From: Siphlonurus alternatus
Taxonomy: Eukaryota; Arthropoda; Insecta; Ephemeroptera; Siphlonuridae
DNA length: 64,000 nt
Assembly (NCBI GenBank): GCA_949825025.1
Contig: OX463783.1
Location: forward strand, 16,093,628-16,157,627
Direction of reading: 5' to 3'
Positions 25,881 to 38,900 of this stretch are shown here, one piece after another. A model generated the notes under the pieces. It ran no database searches, was not told the origin of the DNA, and was given only the letters and a program-made list of their open reading frames with translations. A program made the position numbers and the translations under genes. How positions within the stretch are numbered: position 1 is the stretch's first letter; every line of letters starts with the position of its first letter.

Positions 25881-26059
25881 ATGGTTGCAAGAAATTTTGG
25901 GGGCCAAGAATTGCCTCCATATGTTCGTCTTTTGCAAGATGATTTATTGGCTTTAGAAGATAGCATGAAACATCAACAGCATCAACAACATCAACAAAGT
26001 CAACATCAGCAACAACAACATCAACAACATGTGTATTTTGATCTCAACGTGTTACCCGA
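25881..26059 (+). CDS. cyc: cyc exon 1 (start, His/Gln-rich)
   Basis: ATG at 25881, donor GTAAGT at 26060, leaving two bases (GA) that the single base of exon 2 completes to Glu. It encodes [20 protein letters not shown], then a run built from CAT/CAA/CAG codons. Codons end mostly in A/T, unlike exons 4 and 7-11. I cannot confirm by homology that this is the BMAL start. An alternative N-terminus is possible. Confidence 0.6.
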
Positions 26060-26283
26060 GTAAGTTGGTAAAAAAATTTTTTTTTTTTGGAGCAAAAGAT
26101 TTTTATGCTATTTTTTATGACATTTTTTTTAAATTTATAATTACTTGGAAATGAGAAAATAGCTTAAATTAATTATCATTTATGTATGGATGCATGCATA
26201 TCTTAAATTTTTATTTATAATAATATTTGTTTATTGGTTTAAAAATTCATTAATGTGGGAGAGAAAAAAAATAAAAGAATAAT

Positions 26284-26317
<34 letters not shown>

Positions 26318-29300
26318 TGGTTAATAGTATGAAAAGTACAGAAGACGCAGAACCAGAAAATTGACATTTGCGATTCCTTAATTACAACGTTTGGTGAGGA
26401 GAAAATACCTTCTATCAGAAATTGCAACTATTCGTATCGGTTAAAAATTGGTATGACAATGAAATTGTTGTAAAATGGAAAAATCGTTTTGAATTATTTC
26501 AATTCAACTCTTATATTAAAAAAAAAGTGGGGGATCACCAACTCAAATTTTAAACTACATACTTTTGTTGTTCAGTTTTTTAAAGCATAAGACGGCTGCT
26601 CTAAAATGAAAATTGTTTTTATATAGGAGTAATATGAATATAATTCATTCGAATATAAGGATGTGCATGTATTCGATGTACAGTCAAATACTGCATGTTT
26701 AAAAAATCTATGGAATGATTACAAACTATAAATTTTCTTTAGAAACGTTCTTTGGGATATGCAATCTCTCAATTAATTTTTTTCATTTGAAGTTGCAGTA
26801 TTAGCAAAAATGGGTCCGATTTATGAAAGAGTTAGCCAGGTTTCTAACCACGTTTAACTATATCTATTTTACGTGCTAAACCGCACCTAGTTCAACGTGG
26901 TTAAGTTAAACGTGGTTAGAAACCTGACTAACTGCTTCGTGAATCGTATACCCAATAATTTACAAAAAAAAAAATACTCTCTCAATATGTGTTAATCATG
27001 GTATGCTGATATTTTAAAATAGTATAATTTAATAATAAGCAAAAAAGCGAGCAATATCCACACAATCCTTAGGGACACGATTTATAGAACAGTCTGATGA
27101 TTTCAGCATTAAACTTCCATGCTTTCAAAATATTATCATACGATTATATACTTATGTTTACTTCATTCAAATCCCAATCCGGCCATATTTTAACATGGAT
27201 CAGACATTTTTATTTTAAATGGAGTGTATACACATTGAGAGAGTCAAAACATATATTTGTATATAAATTCGTTAATTCTGTAAATTCAATTGAAAAAAGA
27301 ATTACTCGCACTCAAATTCACTGCAGAAACTGTGTATTTTTTACATTTTGATGGGAGCTATATTAATATTTTCTTTAACACGCATTTCTTTTATATTTCT
27401 AGTGTATATTTCTAAAAACCACAATGAATATTTATATCCATAGTTTTTCAGACAGATACAATATGATGATAATATTAGGTTATCAGTACTGTGGGGTTAA
27501 TGAGGTGAAAATGACGTCACACGCACCTGTGAGTGACAGCCAATCACAATGGATTTATGTCGGAGAGAGTCTGCTGCGAGTATTAGACGATGCCCATCCA
27601 TTCTTGTTTTTCATAAAAAAATTCCTTTATTATCATTTTTTTGTATGTCTAAAAAAATTGAAAATATTTACGAATGCATATGACATGATACTATAAATTA
27701 TATTCTATTCATGCAATATATGAAATTATTGCTTTAAATTTTTGATATTGAACATTTTAAATATTACATATTATTATAATTATTTATATTTTTTTAGTGG
27801 TGTTGTTCAAATATATAATGTTTATTATTCGCTCATGAGTTCACTGTTTTAATGTGCAACTAATACATCTTACATATTAAAATTTATTTTATTCAAACTT
27901 GGCATGTTGAAAAATAATACATGTACAAAACAGTTAATTTAATTTTGATTTTAAATATAAGCAATTCTCAAAGTGAAAGAGTATAAATGAGCCGCTATAA
28001 TGCTACAATATCTACAATATGCAACAAAACATTTAATTAATAAAAAAAAATAATAAACTTTGGAAGTATGATTTCACTTAAAACCATGATTATTTTGTCA
28101 GACTACATCAATGACACTAATCGTAGTTAGTGCGAAGCCTGGTTAATATTTAATCTTGGCCATTCATAATAGTACTAAATTAGGTTTTACTGTATTGAAT
28201 CTGATAAACAAATTCAAACCCTTCGTTAATTTCCTACACTTCGACTGATGCGTTACGTAATACCTGTAGAGTGTGAAGGGTCGGGGGTTTACATTTTCCT
28301 TGTTCTCACCGCTCGTGTGGCCCACACCAGAGCACCAAAATGACCTACACTTCAAAGTCAAACCTCAAGGTCAAACTGTAGACAAAGAATCAAATCACCC
28401 AGACTCTCATACATAAATTAAAAATGAATTATAATTATTAATGATAATTCGTCATCCATTAAATCAATGATTATTCTTTTAAAAAGGTCACTTAATTCTG
28501 AATCACAACCACAAATAAATACACAATCGCCCATTATCTCTTGTGGGTGCTTATATAGCAGACTTGGAGACTTGCTTAGGCGCGGATCCAGAATCAAATT
28601 TCTGGGGAGGAGGGGGGGAGGTCTGTCCCCGTAAGGTCAATGTTAAAAAAAAATTGAGTGGGGGAACTGCCTATATTTGCCCATGTTAAATCCAAAATTT
28701 GAATCCCAGTCACCTCCTGAATCCGCGCCTGTTCACTTGCTAAGAGGATCGTGGATATTACTCTGCTACTTATGTAGACTCAACCCTGAATTATACAGTA
28801 CAATTGTATGTTGTCTTCCAATAGAATTCTGGCTGCGGTCAAAAAGGGTTATCGGATACATATTAATACTTACTGACAATGAGTTCAACGTTATGTCCTC
28901 AAATAAGACTATATGCCATATGGTAGTATTAGTATCGTAACGTTAAAGTGTCTATTTAATATTTCTTGATGAATAATGGATAGTGCGAGTTACTAGACAC
29001 TAATCAGCGGTTTTTCTAACCCTGTCTCCTCGGACTGTCTGATAAGTAATAAGTTTTAAATATCTGTCCTTATTTCTATTATGGTTTTCCATTTTTTCTT
29101 ACAAAATCTTATGCATGAAGATGATGTATGCAGTTTATTATTGGCTGCCTGGCAAATACACCTGTACTTGATTTTTTCCTTTTCAAAAACTTGATTCCAT
29201 TAATTTTTGTAGTGTTTTTATTTGTTGATTTGACTAAATTTGACTAATTGTCACGGGAGATCCAATGATTTTCTTCCTTTTCAAATATATATAATTATGC

Positions 29301-32300
29301 TATATATATTATAAACTAGATCTTATTTTGCTCTTTTTTTTTCTCAAAAATTAACACATTTTTCATGAAGGTATATTAAAAAGATGTGAACGATGTCCAC
29401 CTGCTAAGACTGCCTCGTCAACTCTAAAAATGACTGTATTATCTTTTCTAATAAGGTTCAAAGTTCTTTCTAAAAAAAATACTTTTATGATAAATAATAA
29501 AAAAAAAATGTGAAGGCAATTTTCTTCTAATAAAAAACTTATTTCCTATTTAGTTTTTTTCCAGTAATAGTTAATACATATAAAAAAAAAACATACAACA
29601 CTGACAGATCAAAGAGAAAATTTAAGCTTAAAATTTTTCAATACGTTGAACCGTATGCCCTTAAAAGAACCTTGATATTTTATTGTATATAATCTACATT
29701 TAAAATAACACACTGATGCAGTCGACGAGAATGATGTTTATAAGGCATTCAATTCTATGTCATCGGAAAACTGCATACAATTTTATCTATACATAAAATC
29801 GTGATACAATTCAGTGACGTCATTATTTTGCTTTTTTTTTTAATTGGTAAAGAATAAAAAATTGCATGCTACTATTATCATTAATAACAAACTTTTTTTC
29901 CGATTGATGCGAATCAGAAAGTTCAACTCTGGACACCACCATTCCCTTGATGCTTTGTTTGTAGACTTTACACATGGAGGTATGGTGAAGCTAAAATCTT
30001 TTGATATTGATGGACTGAGTCTTTTGACTTCACGTAAAATTATAAATCTGGCATATCTCTGTCTCTTAGTGAAGCAGGAGTAATGTTCGTGTTTAGAGGT
30101 GTACACTATGAAGGCGTTAAATTTGTCTGTAAGCATTATAAGTCATGAAAGACGTTTAGCATCAAAACATGAGTGGTAAGAGGAGGTAGCATCGACTGAT
30201 CTTCACTCGAAAATTTAATATTTTAATACACATTCGATGTAAACAACAAGGTAAATTTCACGTCCTCATATATAGGTGCAACGTTCCGACTATATCTATA
30301 ATATGTTGTACCGAAGGGTGTTTAAAAAATGTCTTATTGTTTACCACGTATTGGCAAAAATGTGTATTGTATTTAAGTACATATATTTTTGAAGCAAAGG
30401 TCATGCAGGTTGATTCTGCTCCTCCTATCACTCATACTTTGATGCAAAACGTCTTTTATGACGTCACCTATATAAGGCCTGTGAATAGACACTTTTTAAA
30501 TCCCCTCCGGTACACCTCGGAATAGTATAAATGTTACACCTGCTCTGTTTGATATCTTACCTTTAACATGCATCATTAATCATTATATAACACATGGAAA
30601 AAAAATATGATAAAAAATTGTAAAAATTTATACTATACTTCTTTGTTCAGTGTAATTTACGTCATGACGTCATAAGTCGGCAGAGGACGATCAGATATCT
30701 TGTAAAGTTTCCAGCATAATTCATATAAACGAATGTGAATAATGTATAGGTAGCCAAGCTATAAAAAGCAAAGATCTCTTTGTAGGCTCGTGAACTCATA
30801 AATCTTGTCCTCTCGATAGTCATATATGCATTTAATTTTCATCATTATTTTACATATATATGTTGCTATATTGTGCACCTCGGGACAACTTGGACGTTAG
30901 CCTGAAACTCCAAATTATATCTACAAGTTTGGGATATGTAAGAAGAGCAATTAGGATTCAATAGACATCGCAAAAAAGAAAATATAATCAAATTTTCATA
31001 AATTAAGTTGTTAATTTTTAAGCATGAAGGCAAATGTAACATGCAAGGGTAATGGGTTCGTTTTCTCCCAAAATATATACAAATACTTGAAAATAAGATC
31101 TACTCAATATACTGTACAATACACTCATTAATATTAGATACTGAATGGGTTTCCGTTGTGTTTTTTTTATTATTATTATTTTTACTTGATAAAATAGGGG
31201 CTGATTGAACCTTATTTACACAATAATTTTCCCACTTTTAAGTACAAATTCTGTTATTGTGATTAAACAGAGTTAATATAAAGAACAAAAATTATGAAAT
31301 GGAAATTAAATACTCTATAAATACTTAGAATAAGTGATCTAAAAATTTAATGTGCATCTTTAGAGATTCGAAAACCACGTGTATATTAAAAGACATAATG
31401 TTGACGTGTTGTTTCAGGAGCGCTTGCTCGAGCTCCATGTACCTCGGCACAGAGATTGGAGCACCTCAAGCCGTACCTTCACCAGGTGTACACCTCCCTG
31501 CACCTTCCTCTTCCACGTGTCTGCTGATGGAGCCTCAGCAGGCCGACACGTGTTCAGTGACCTCAAGTCAACGTGGAGCAGGACCCTCCAGTATCCACGG
31601 AGCACCAGCCTCGTCATCCTCTCGTAAGAGGAAGGCGTCTTTCACGTGAGTTCAAGATCCTACAAGGTCTTTGCTGTCTAAAATTTGAATTTTCAATGTG
31701 CGTCCGTAATAATATAGGATTATTTTTTAACAAATTTTGATAAAACAATTGAAAATTGAACCCTTTTAAAATTTGGTTTCGAAATAATTTTATTGGTTTT
31801 CATATTCTACTTCAAATTTAATATCCAAATAAAAGAGCAATTAAAATATTTATAAATAATTTCAATGTTAATAGTAATTCATAATTTTCAGAGATTGATA
31901 TTATTTAGTAATATTTTTATTTTCAGAGCATGTAAAAATAACAACCCCTATAATGTATATAAGATGAGTTTTTAGCATGCATATTGATACAGTATTTCAA
32001 ACCTTACATCTGGAAATAATTCGTTTCCAAAAAGGAAGAGACGCAGGCGCGGATCCAGAAAAAAATTTCGGGAGGGGCTGCTTCCATAAGGCCAATGTTA
32101 AAAAAAAATTGGAGTGGGGGAAATGCCTATATTGCCCATGTTAAATCCAAAATTTCGGGGGGGGGGGCTGCAGCCCCCCCAGCCCACCCCTTGGATCCGC
32201 GCCTGAAGAGACGTGCTTATGGCATTTAAGCCAGGCACGGAAAAATCGCGGACGATGGCAAACATTTCCGGTTAAGCTTCGGTTTACATTGAAAGGATAC

Positions 32301-35300
32301 AAATTACTAGCGAATTAATCCACGCGGCCAAACGTAAAGTAAGGTTTGAAATATTGTACAGTGACTTAATCGATAGACAATAATATTCTAATTATATATT
32401 TTATTTTATCATAATATGCAAAAGATAAGGAAGGTTAAAGTTAAGGGTATTTCGAGGTGTAATCTTATAGACTATAATAATATAAATATTGAAAATATAT
32501 CAAATAATAATAGTAGTTGAAAATTTCAGTCTTCAACTCTTCCTTTACACGTCTAAACCTAATCTTATAACGTCTTTTACCTCAAAAACACATATCTTAT
32601 TTTCTTCTTACTCAGAGTGAGGATGAAATAACGTTTTATGCTCAATAAGAGGAAAGGCGTCGTAATTTCGTCTTTTCCCACTTTTTTCTTCTAAAATAGT
32701 GCAAAATAGGAGAGAATTAGACAAAGAGAGAGCTTATGAAGTGAAATTTATAAATAAATCCATCATTATGAAATAATTTGATTCTTACTGCGTATTATAG
32801 CTGATGTAATACATCATCTAATTAACCTACATTTATTTTTGTTGTGTAACCTCTGTACCCTTCAGGTGACAATATACTATAATTTCTTGAGCTAAAAGAA
32901 ACCTAATAAGTGATCTCTTGAGCATGCAGTAGCTATAATTGGGTAATTTACATTAAAGGGACAAAACAAATCAATATACAGTTTTGACTTACTCTCTCAA
33001 CTACACAAGATGTAGTAATATCCGGTGTTTTGTTTTAAATTAATTAATGTACTGAGAATATTATGTTTCAATAAGATTTCGTAATAACAGCAATTAGAAA
33101 TGTTGTAATGCTTTACAAATAAACTTTATTAAAAATTAATTTATTATTATAACTCATAAAAATAAAAAAAAATATAAATTTTTAAATTTTAAATTTTAAA
33201 TTATTATAAGTACTGAAAAATAACAGAAAAGTGCATATTAATTATAGTTTATTTTTGTTGTTTTTTTCACAATTAATTATGCAGTATATAGAAAAGAGTA
33301 ATTTGTATATATATTTTAATTATACTTTGAGCAAATGAATATAATGCAATTACATACAATATAATTATTTTACTCTAAGAAGACTTCAAAAAAAATACCA
33401 AATATGAAAACATCATTTTCAAGTAAAATTATATTGCACTTTTAACACACGTACTGTAATATATACAGTAGCTTGTAACACGTAACACAAATAAGAATAT
33501 CATTATCCGTAGTCAAGGAATCCATAATAAACACCGTCATGTGAACGTAGTAATAGTATAGAGTAAATGACCTGAGAACGTCTGCAGACAGATTTGAATT
33601 TCAAAGACTGCATATTGCATGCATAAGGAATTATATGCAACGTTAACCTGTCTGCAGTGACGCAAGTGATGGAGATGACGATCTGCTTGGAGATGACAGC
33701 AAGATGCCAAGGAGTGTTGAAGACAGCAGCAAAAAGTAAGTACTCTAATAGGTAAAAAATAAATAAAGGAACCGAGAAACTCATTTTAAATTCGGTCGGT
33801 CATTTAATTTTTTCTCACTTGATCGGGATCGAGAGAATATATTAAGAGGTAGGTTTCTGCGGTGACTGCCAGCATTTACTTACTTTAGCTGAGAAAACGT
33901 GGAAACCTAGTCATTAAGGTCGATAATTTCATCACTACTTTTGAATTTAAATAATTTATTTTGAGTTGTATATGGTTCACAATGTCGCCATGCAATTAAT
34001 ACTTTTGGAAGCGTGCAAAAAAAGGAAGAGAGGTTTCGAAACACACTGAATTTTAATAATTTCAATTATTATAAATTATTATTATTAAAATTGTTTTATA
34101 ATTGTAGACTTTATTGCCATTGCTAATGAAGATCAGTTTCTTCTCTGACATCATCACTTTTAATGAAAATTAATATTTTGGTCTTTTGGGACCTCAACGC
34201 CTCAAATAATGTCGTCATTAATAAAATACTTTTATTAAATGCATTTATAATGTGAAAAGAAAAATACAAACAGATCAACGTTGACAGTTGCATTTATATA
34301 TAATTCTAATCCATAGTGCATGTCTGTTGCATAAGTCTTCAACGAAATTCAATAATAACCTACAAATCAATAAGCTTTTATATTATAAATTTATAAGAAA
34401 ATTAATACTACGTGACGTGCCATGGCTAATTAATGGTTATTAGTGGATAAATTAAAATTTTATTAATATGTTTGGTTTGGTTTTCTTTTTGAGTTTTTAG
34501 TTACTATGTGTATATATGTTTTGTTTCGTACAAAACAAAAAAAATAATGAATGTATTTAATCTTGAAATATGCAAGGAAACAATAAAAAACAGATACCTA
34601 ATTTTGCCTACACATATAATAAAGTATATTGTACAACATAAAAATATTATAATTATTTTAATTTTAATATTTGTTTACAGCATAAAGAAATTTAATATTC
34701 TGTTTACAATAAATTCAATAACTCAAATTTAATTCAATGTATCACATATACAAAAGCCTAACATATATAATAATAATATAAATATATTATTAAGGTGGAG
34801 AGATCTTAACTACCATATTACTAATGTTTGTGATTTCGGGGATCAAGGTTAAGAAAAATGACCAACTACGTCTATAGCCATTGGTAAAAAATTTCAACAT
34901 CTCCAAACAAAAGAGAAGTGACGTTGTTATGTCACGAGGTGTACATACAGTACATAACCGTAATTATCTTCCACAGTTTCAACAAATCTCTCTTATATTT
35001 TTAAAAAATATAATTATACATTTTCAATATTCTTGTACAATTTTATTATGTAAAATATATATTCAAATTTAAAATGAACTGATTCATTAATTTGAACATT
35101 TCCTAAATAACACTGCTCTTTATTGACTTGTCCTATAAACCTCAACAAATATTATTGTATTTTATAACACTTTGATTGTAGGAAAAAATGGAAATATAAA
35201 TATATTGAATTGAAATTAATTACATCATAAATTAATATTTATAATAATTTATGGTTTTGTAATTATTATATTCAAGTCATATAATATATTATATAAACAA

Positions 35301-35894
35301 AGTTCACTTTCATTTAGGGTAAAATTTAAAATAAAAAAAAAAGTACCTACTACCCGTCTGGTTTGGCATAGACTGTAGTAAAACGTAGTTTACACACTTG
35401 GAAATATGGAGCATGGCAGGCTTGTGAGATTAGTGTTTATAGGATTGGAGTCAGGGTGACATCACACGACGCCCTACAAGTGACGTCGCCCGACCTCCCG
35501 TCCTGTGCTCTGCTGACAGCCGTGCAGGCGGCGACGGTCACAGGGGACGTTGAATAATATTACAAGGTCGACCGTAACAAAATTTTCACGTATAATATTA
35601 AATCACTTTCATTTGCGTTACAACTATAATTTTGTGTTTTTTAGTTTCAGTTTGAAATTTTTCGCCATTCCTTGTGCTATGCTCCCCCCCCCCCCTCTCT
35701 GTTTTCAAATCAAATGCTTTATTATATGAAGATAAAATTATTACAATTAATATATTGAGTATAATGTTTCTCTTTTATTATTACAGTTTATTAGTTTGCT
35801 ATCAATCTAATGTAATAGTCAATCTTGAATTAATTTTTTGGGTAATAGCTAGTAAATTCATTAATACATACATGCACTGTATTGGAATTTTACA

Positions 35895-35925
<31 letters not shown>

Positions 35926-38900
35926 ATTTGTGTTTTTAAAATGTAAAAATTTGATTGCTAACTAACTGTATATAGGCATTACATTAAAATTGAAATGTAT
36001 TTTCTTGAATATTAAATTTACAATGCACCAATAGAGAATCGACCTCCAAAACAAAAATTAATGAAGTGAAATGATGGTTCAAAGATTATGCACTCTGATT
36101 TTTTTTATATATTTTTTTTTTCAGGCCTGAAACTATTTTTAAAAACATTAAGTTCGGTTTTAATAACCACGTCCCTTTTTTCAGGGTACAGTCCTATTGG
36201 TGTCCTATCTTTTTATTAAGGAGTGCTACCGAGTGACGTCATGAAATGAAGAGTAGGATCTTGCACCTTCGCATTTCTGCAATATTATTTTTTTTTTAGC
36301 CGATACTTCAGTTTTATTTGAAAGTGTATAAGCCATAATAAGCCTACATGTTATAGAATGAAATTAGTAGAATCTTTGGTAATGAATTACATAATATATA
36401 AAGTGTGCAACACTGTCAATGTTAAGATTACAAAAATATTAAATTATTGCTCACTAAAGTCGTTATTATTATACGAAGCCGTACAGTTGCAGTAGCGTGA
36501 ATTCAGTGAATTGTATTATACTCCGACGAGTAACTAGAGCAGAAAATTATTTGACAATATAAATCGACAAGTTATAACTATGTGCTGAACAAAAGTTTAT
36601 GAGAATATGATCCAGCAGGAAATTATATTTAATAATAATCTGTTGTTCAATAAAGCTGACATTTTATTCTAATTTTTTGTAATAAATCCAGTTCTGTGAT
36701 ACAAAATAGTCTAATGTATATGATAAGTTCTGAGTTCTGACAGATTCATTATTTTGTCATCTCTATAAAAAAAAGTCTATAATAATAAACATTATAGCTG
36801 TAGTTTATTTTTATTTGGTTATCTGTTTATATTGAATCCAATATATTATACAGTATTATATAAATTTGGATACATGATGTAGTACAGTCATTGCCTCGGA
36901 ACATTTTCTTTTGCGTTTTTTTTTTGTTTTTTTTTTAATCACAATATGCCCTGTAAGAATAACACAGGGAATGGCGATTAACAAGGCTGTAAAAGGGAAA
37001 TCGGGAAGAAGTTAGCCAGGTTTCTAACCATGTTTAGCTTAACCACGAGCGTGGCGCAGTGCATTGACCGGTTCTCGTTTAGATCACCGAAGTCAGGCTA
37101 CTTTGAGTGTAGTTAGTACTTGGATGGGTGACCGTTTCAAGCAAAAAATACGCTGCTCCCTCCCTGGGGTAAATTCGTCGTCTCGCTTTACATCCAGTAT
37201 ATATAGTGATGCACTTGTGTGTGGTTCACCAGGCTTTGGACATAGCTTTGGTCCATTGAGAAAAAGTAGAGGTGTCCGTCCTGACTGAGGTTTTCCACGG
37301 TTTCCTCAGTCTCACCTCAGCGAATGCTGGGACACGCGTAACAGCTAGAGGCCGCCGTGGCCATATATGCATCATCCGTTCCCCTATATCTTTTTATTTA
37401 CCTCACCGCGAGCTGTAAGCTTTTATAGGGATGTATCCTTGCAAAAAAAAAAACTATATCTAGCTGTTTTACGTGTTAATAAATCACCTAGTTAAACGTG
37501 GTTAAAAAGCAACAGATATTATATGCTTATAGCATTAATGCATACAAAACAACGAGACTGCATGCCTCTATGAGAGCAGGAGGATGCATAATGCAATTAA
37601 TCAATTACAATTGGATAAATTGGACACTTCTCTTGCAAAATAAAGTGTATGCACAGTAAATATGCTACATACATTAATTAAATTGGAGAAGCAAAACCAT
37701 CTCTTAAAATAAGACAATCTTTCTTACCTGACAAAATATTATAGCTGGCTCGTGGACCTTGTGGCTGTTATTCGTTAACTGTGTAGAATCCGGAGGCAAT
37801 TGTTGATAATGATGCAGTAACGATGTTTTGCATGGTACTCCTGCAGCTGCAGTGCATTATTTTCAAGGATTTTGTAGAGGTTATGTACAAAATCCTTGAA
37901 TATTTTCGCACGATTTCCAGGATTCACGATTTGCGAGCGAAACGAAGACATCTGTTTTTTTTTCCCGCTGAAAGTCAAAAACAAAAAAACGCGAATGGCG
38001 CGCAATAATTGCGCGCTGTAGTTTGAAGAGTAATCTAAGGAGACTGAGACAGGAGTGTCTCGATCGAATAGGGATCGAGACTTTTGGAAGTTCTTGAAAT
38101 AAACGGCTCTTAAAGTTCCTTAATATATACTGTATTATCACGTACATTATTACAAGCACAATTAATATACAATCGTTCTAAATACTTATAATAGATATGG
38201 AGACATATGATCGACAAAGCTTAAAACAAAAGTATGAACCGACGAGAGCGTATGCGAGGTTTTCCCCGACCCTTAGTTATGCTTATTAACGCATAGTGTG
38301 GATGTATTCGTTTTTATTCACCAAGCCCTTAATGCAAAGCTGCAACTGACGCGGCGATTTATTCAACTACTGAAAATGTAAAAAGCAAACTGCATGCATT
38401 TTTAACCATTTTATAATATTATGTATACCCAGAAGTATCTGTTATTAGAATTTTTTTCTAATGATCGAAGAACAAAATTAATATGATATATTAATTAATA
38501 TAAGAGTGACATTTACATAATATAAAGAGACTTCAAAATTTTGTGAATCATAAAATTTTAATGAGAAATTAAGTCATAATTCTAATAAAATACTGAGCGA
38601 TGATTATCCAAGAACTGCGGTATTTACTTTTGATTCTGCTTCTCATTATTAATGAACGGTGTTTCAGGCAGAACCACAGTGAGATAGAGAAGCGACGCCG
38701 CGATAAGATGAACACGTACATTACTGAGCTGTCCGCCATGGTGCCCATGTGTCACGCCATGTCCCGCAAGCTGGACAAGCTGACTGTCCTGCGCATGGCT
38801 GTCCAGCATCTCAAGACCATTCGTGGGGCTGTCCACTCGTACACTGAGGGTCACTACAAGCCGGCCTTCCTATCAGACGAGGAACTTAAACACCTCATCT

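Larger units (their letters stand above)
26954..31417. other. remainder of cyc intron 1
   Basis: AT-rich intronic DNA. Apart from the listed items, TGACGTCA octamers occur at 27512-27519 (next to an inverted CCAAT, 27540-27546), 30459-30466 (13 bases upstream of TATAAGG-like sequence) and 30665-30672. Several frames of 60-100 codons exist but none has domain similarity or splice context. Confidence 0.4.
33736..38667. other. cyc intron 3
   Basis: 4.9 kb of mostly AT-rich intron. It includes a poly-T run (35894-35922), a GC-rich CRE-like patch (35446-35570), a decayed foldback copy (36040-36310), a SINE nested in a foldback element (36995-37512) and an unassigned segment at 37800-38110. That segment contains a small hairpin (CAAGGATTTTGTA / TACAAAATCCTTG, 37867-37899). 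Confidence 0.5.

Noticed and set aside
38040..38100. Gene at 37775-38159 with open frames on both strands
   Set aside because: The overlapping frames are short and mutually incompatible, lack domains and lie inside cyc intron 3.
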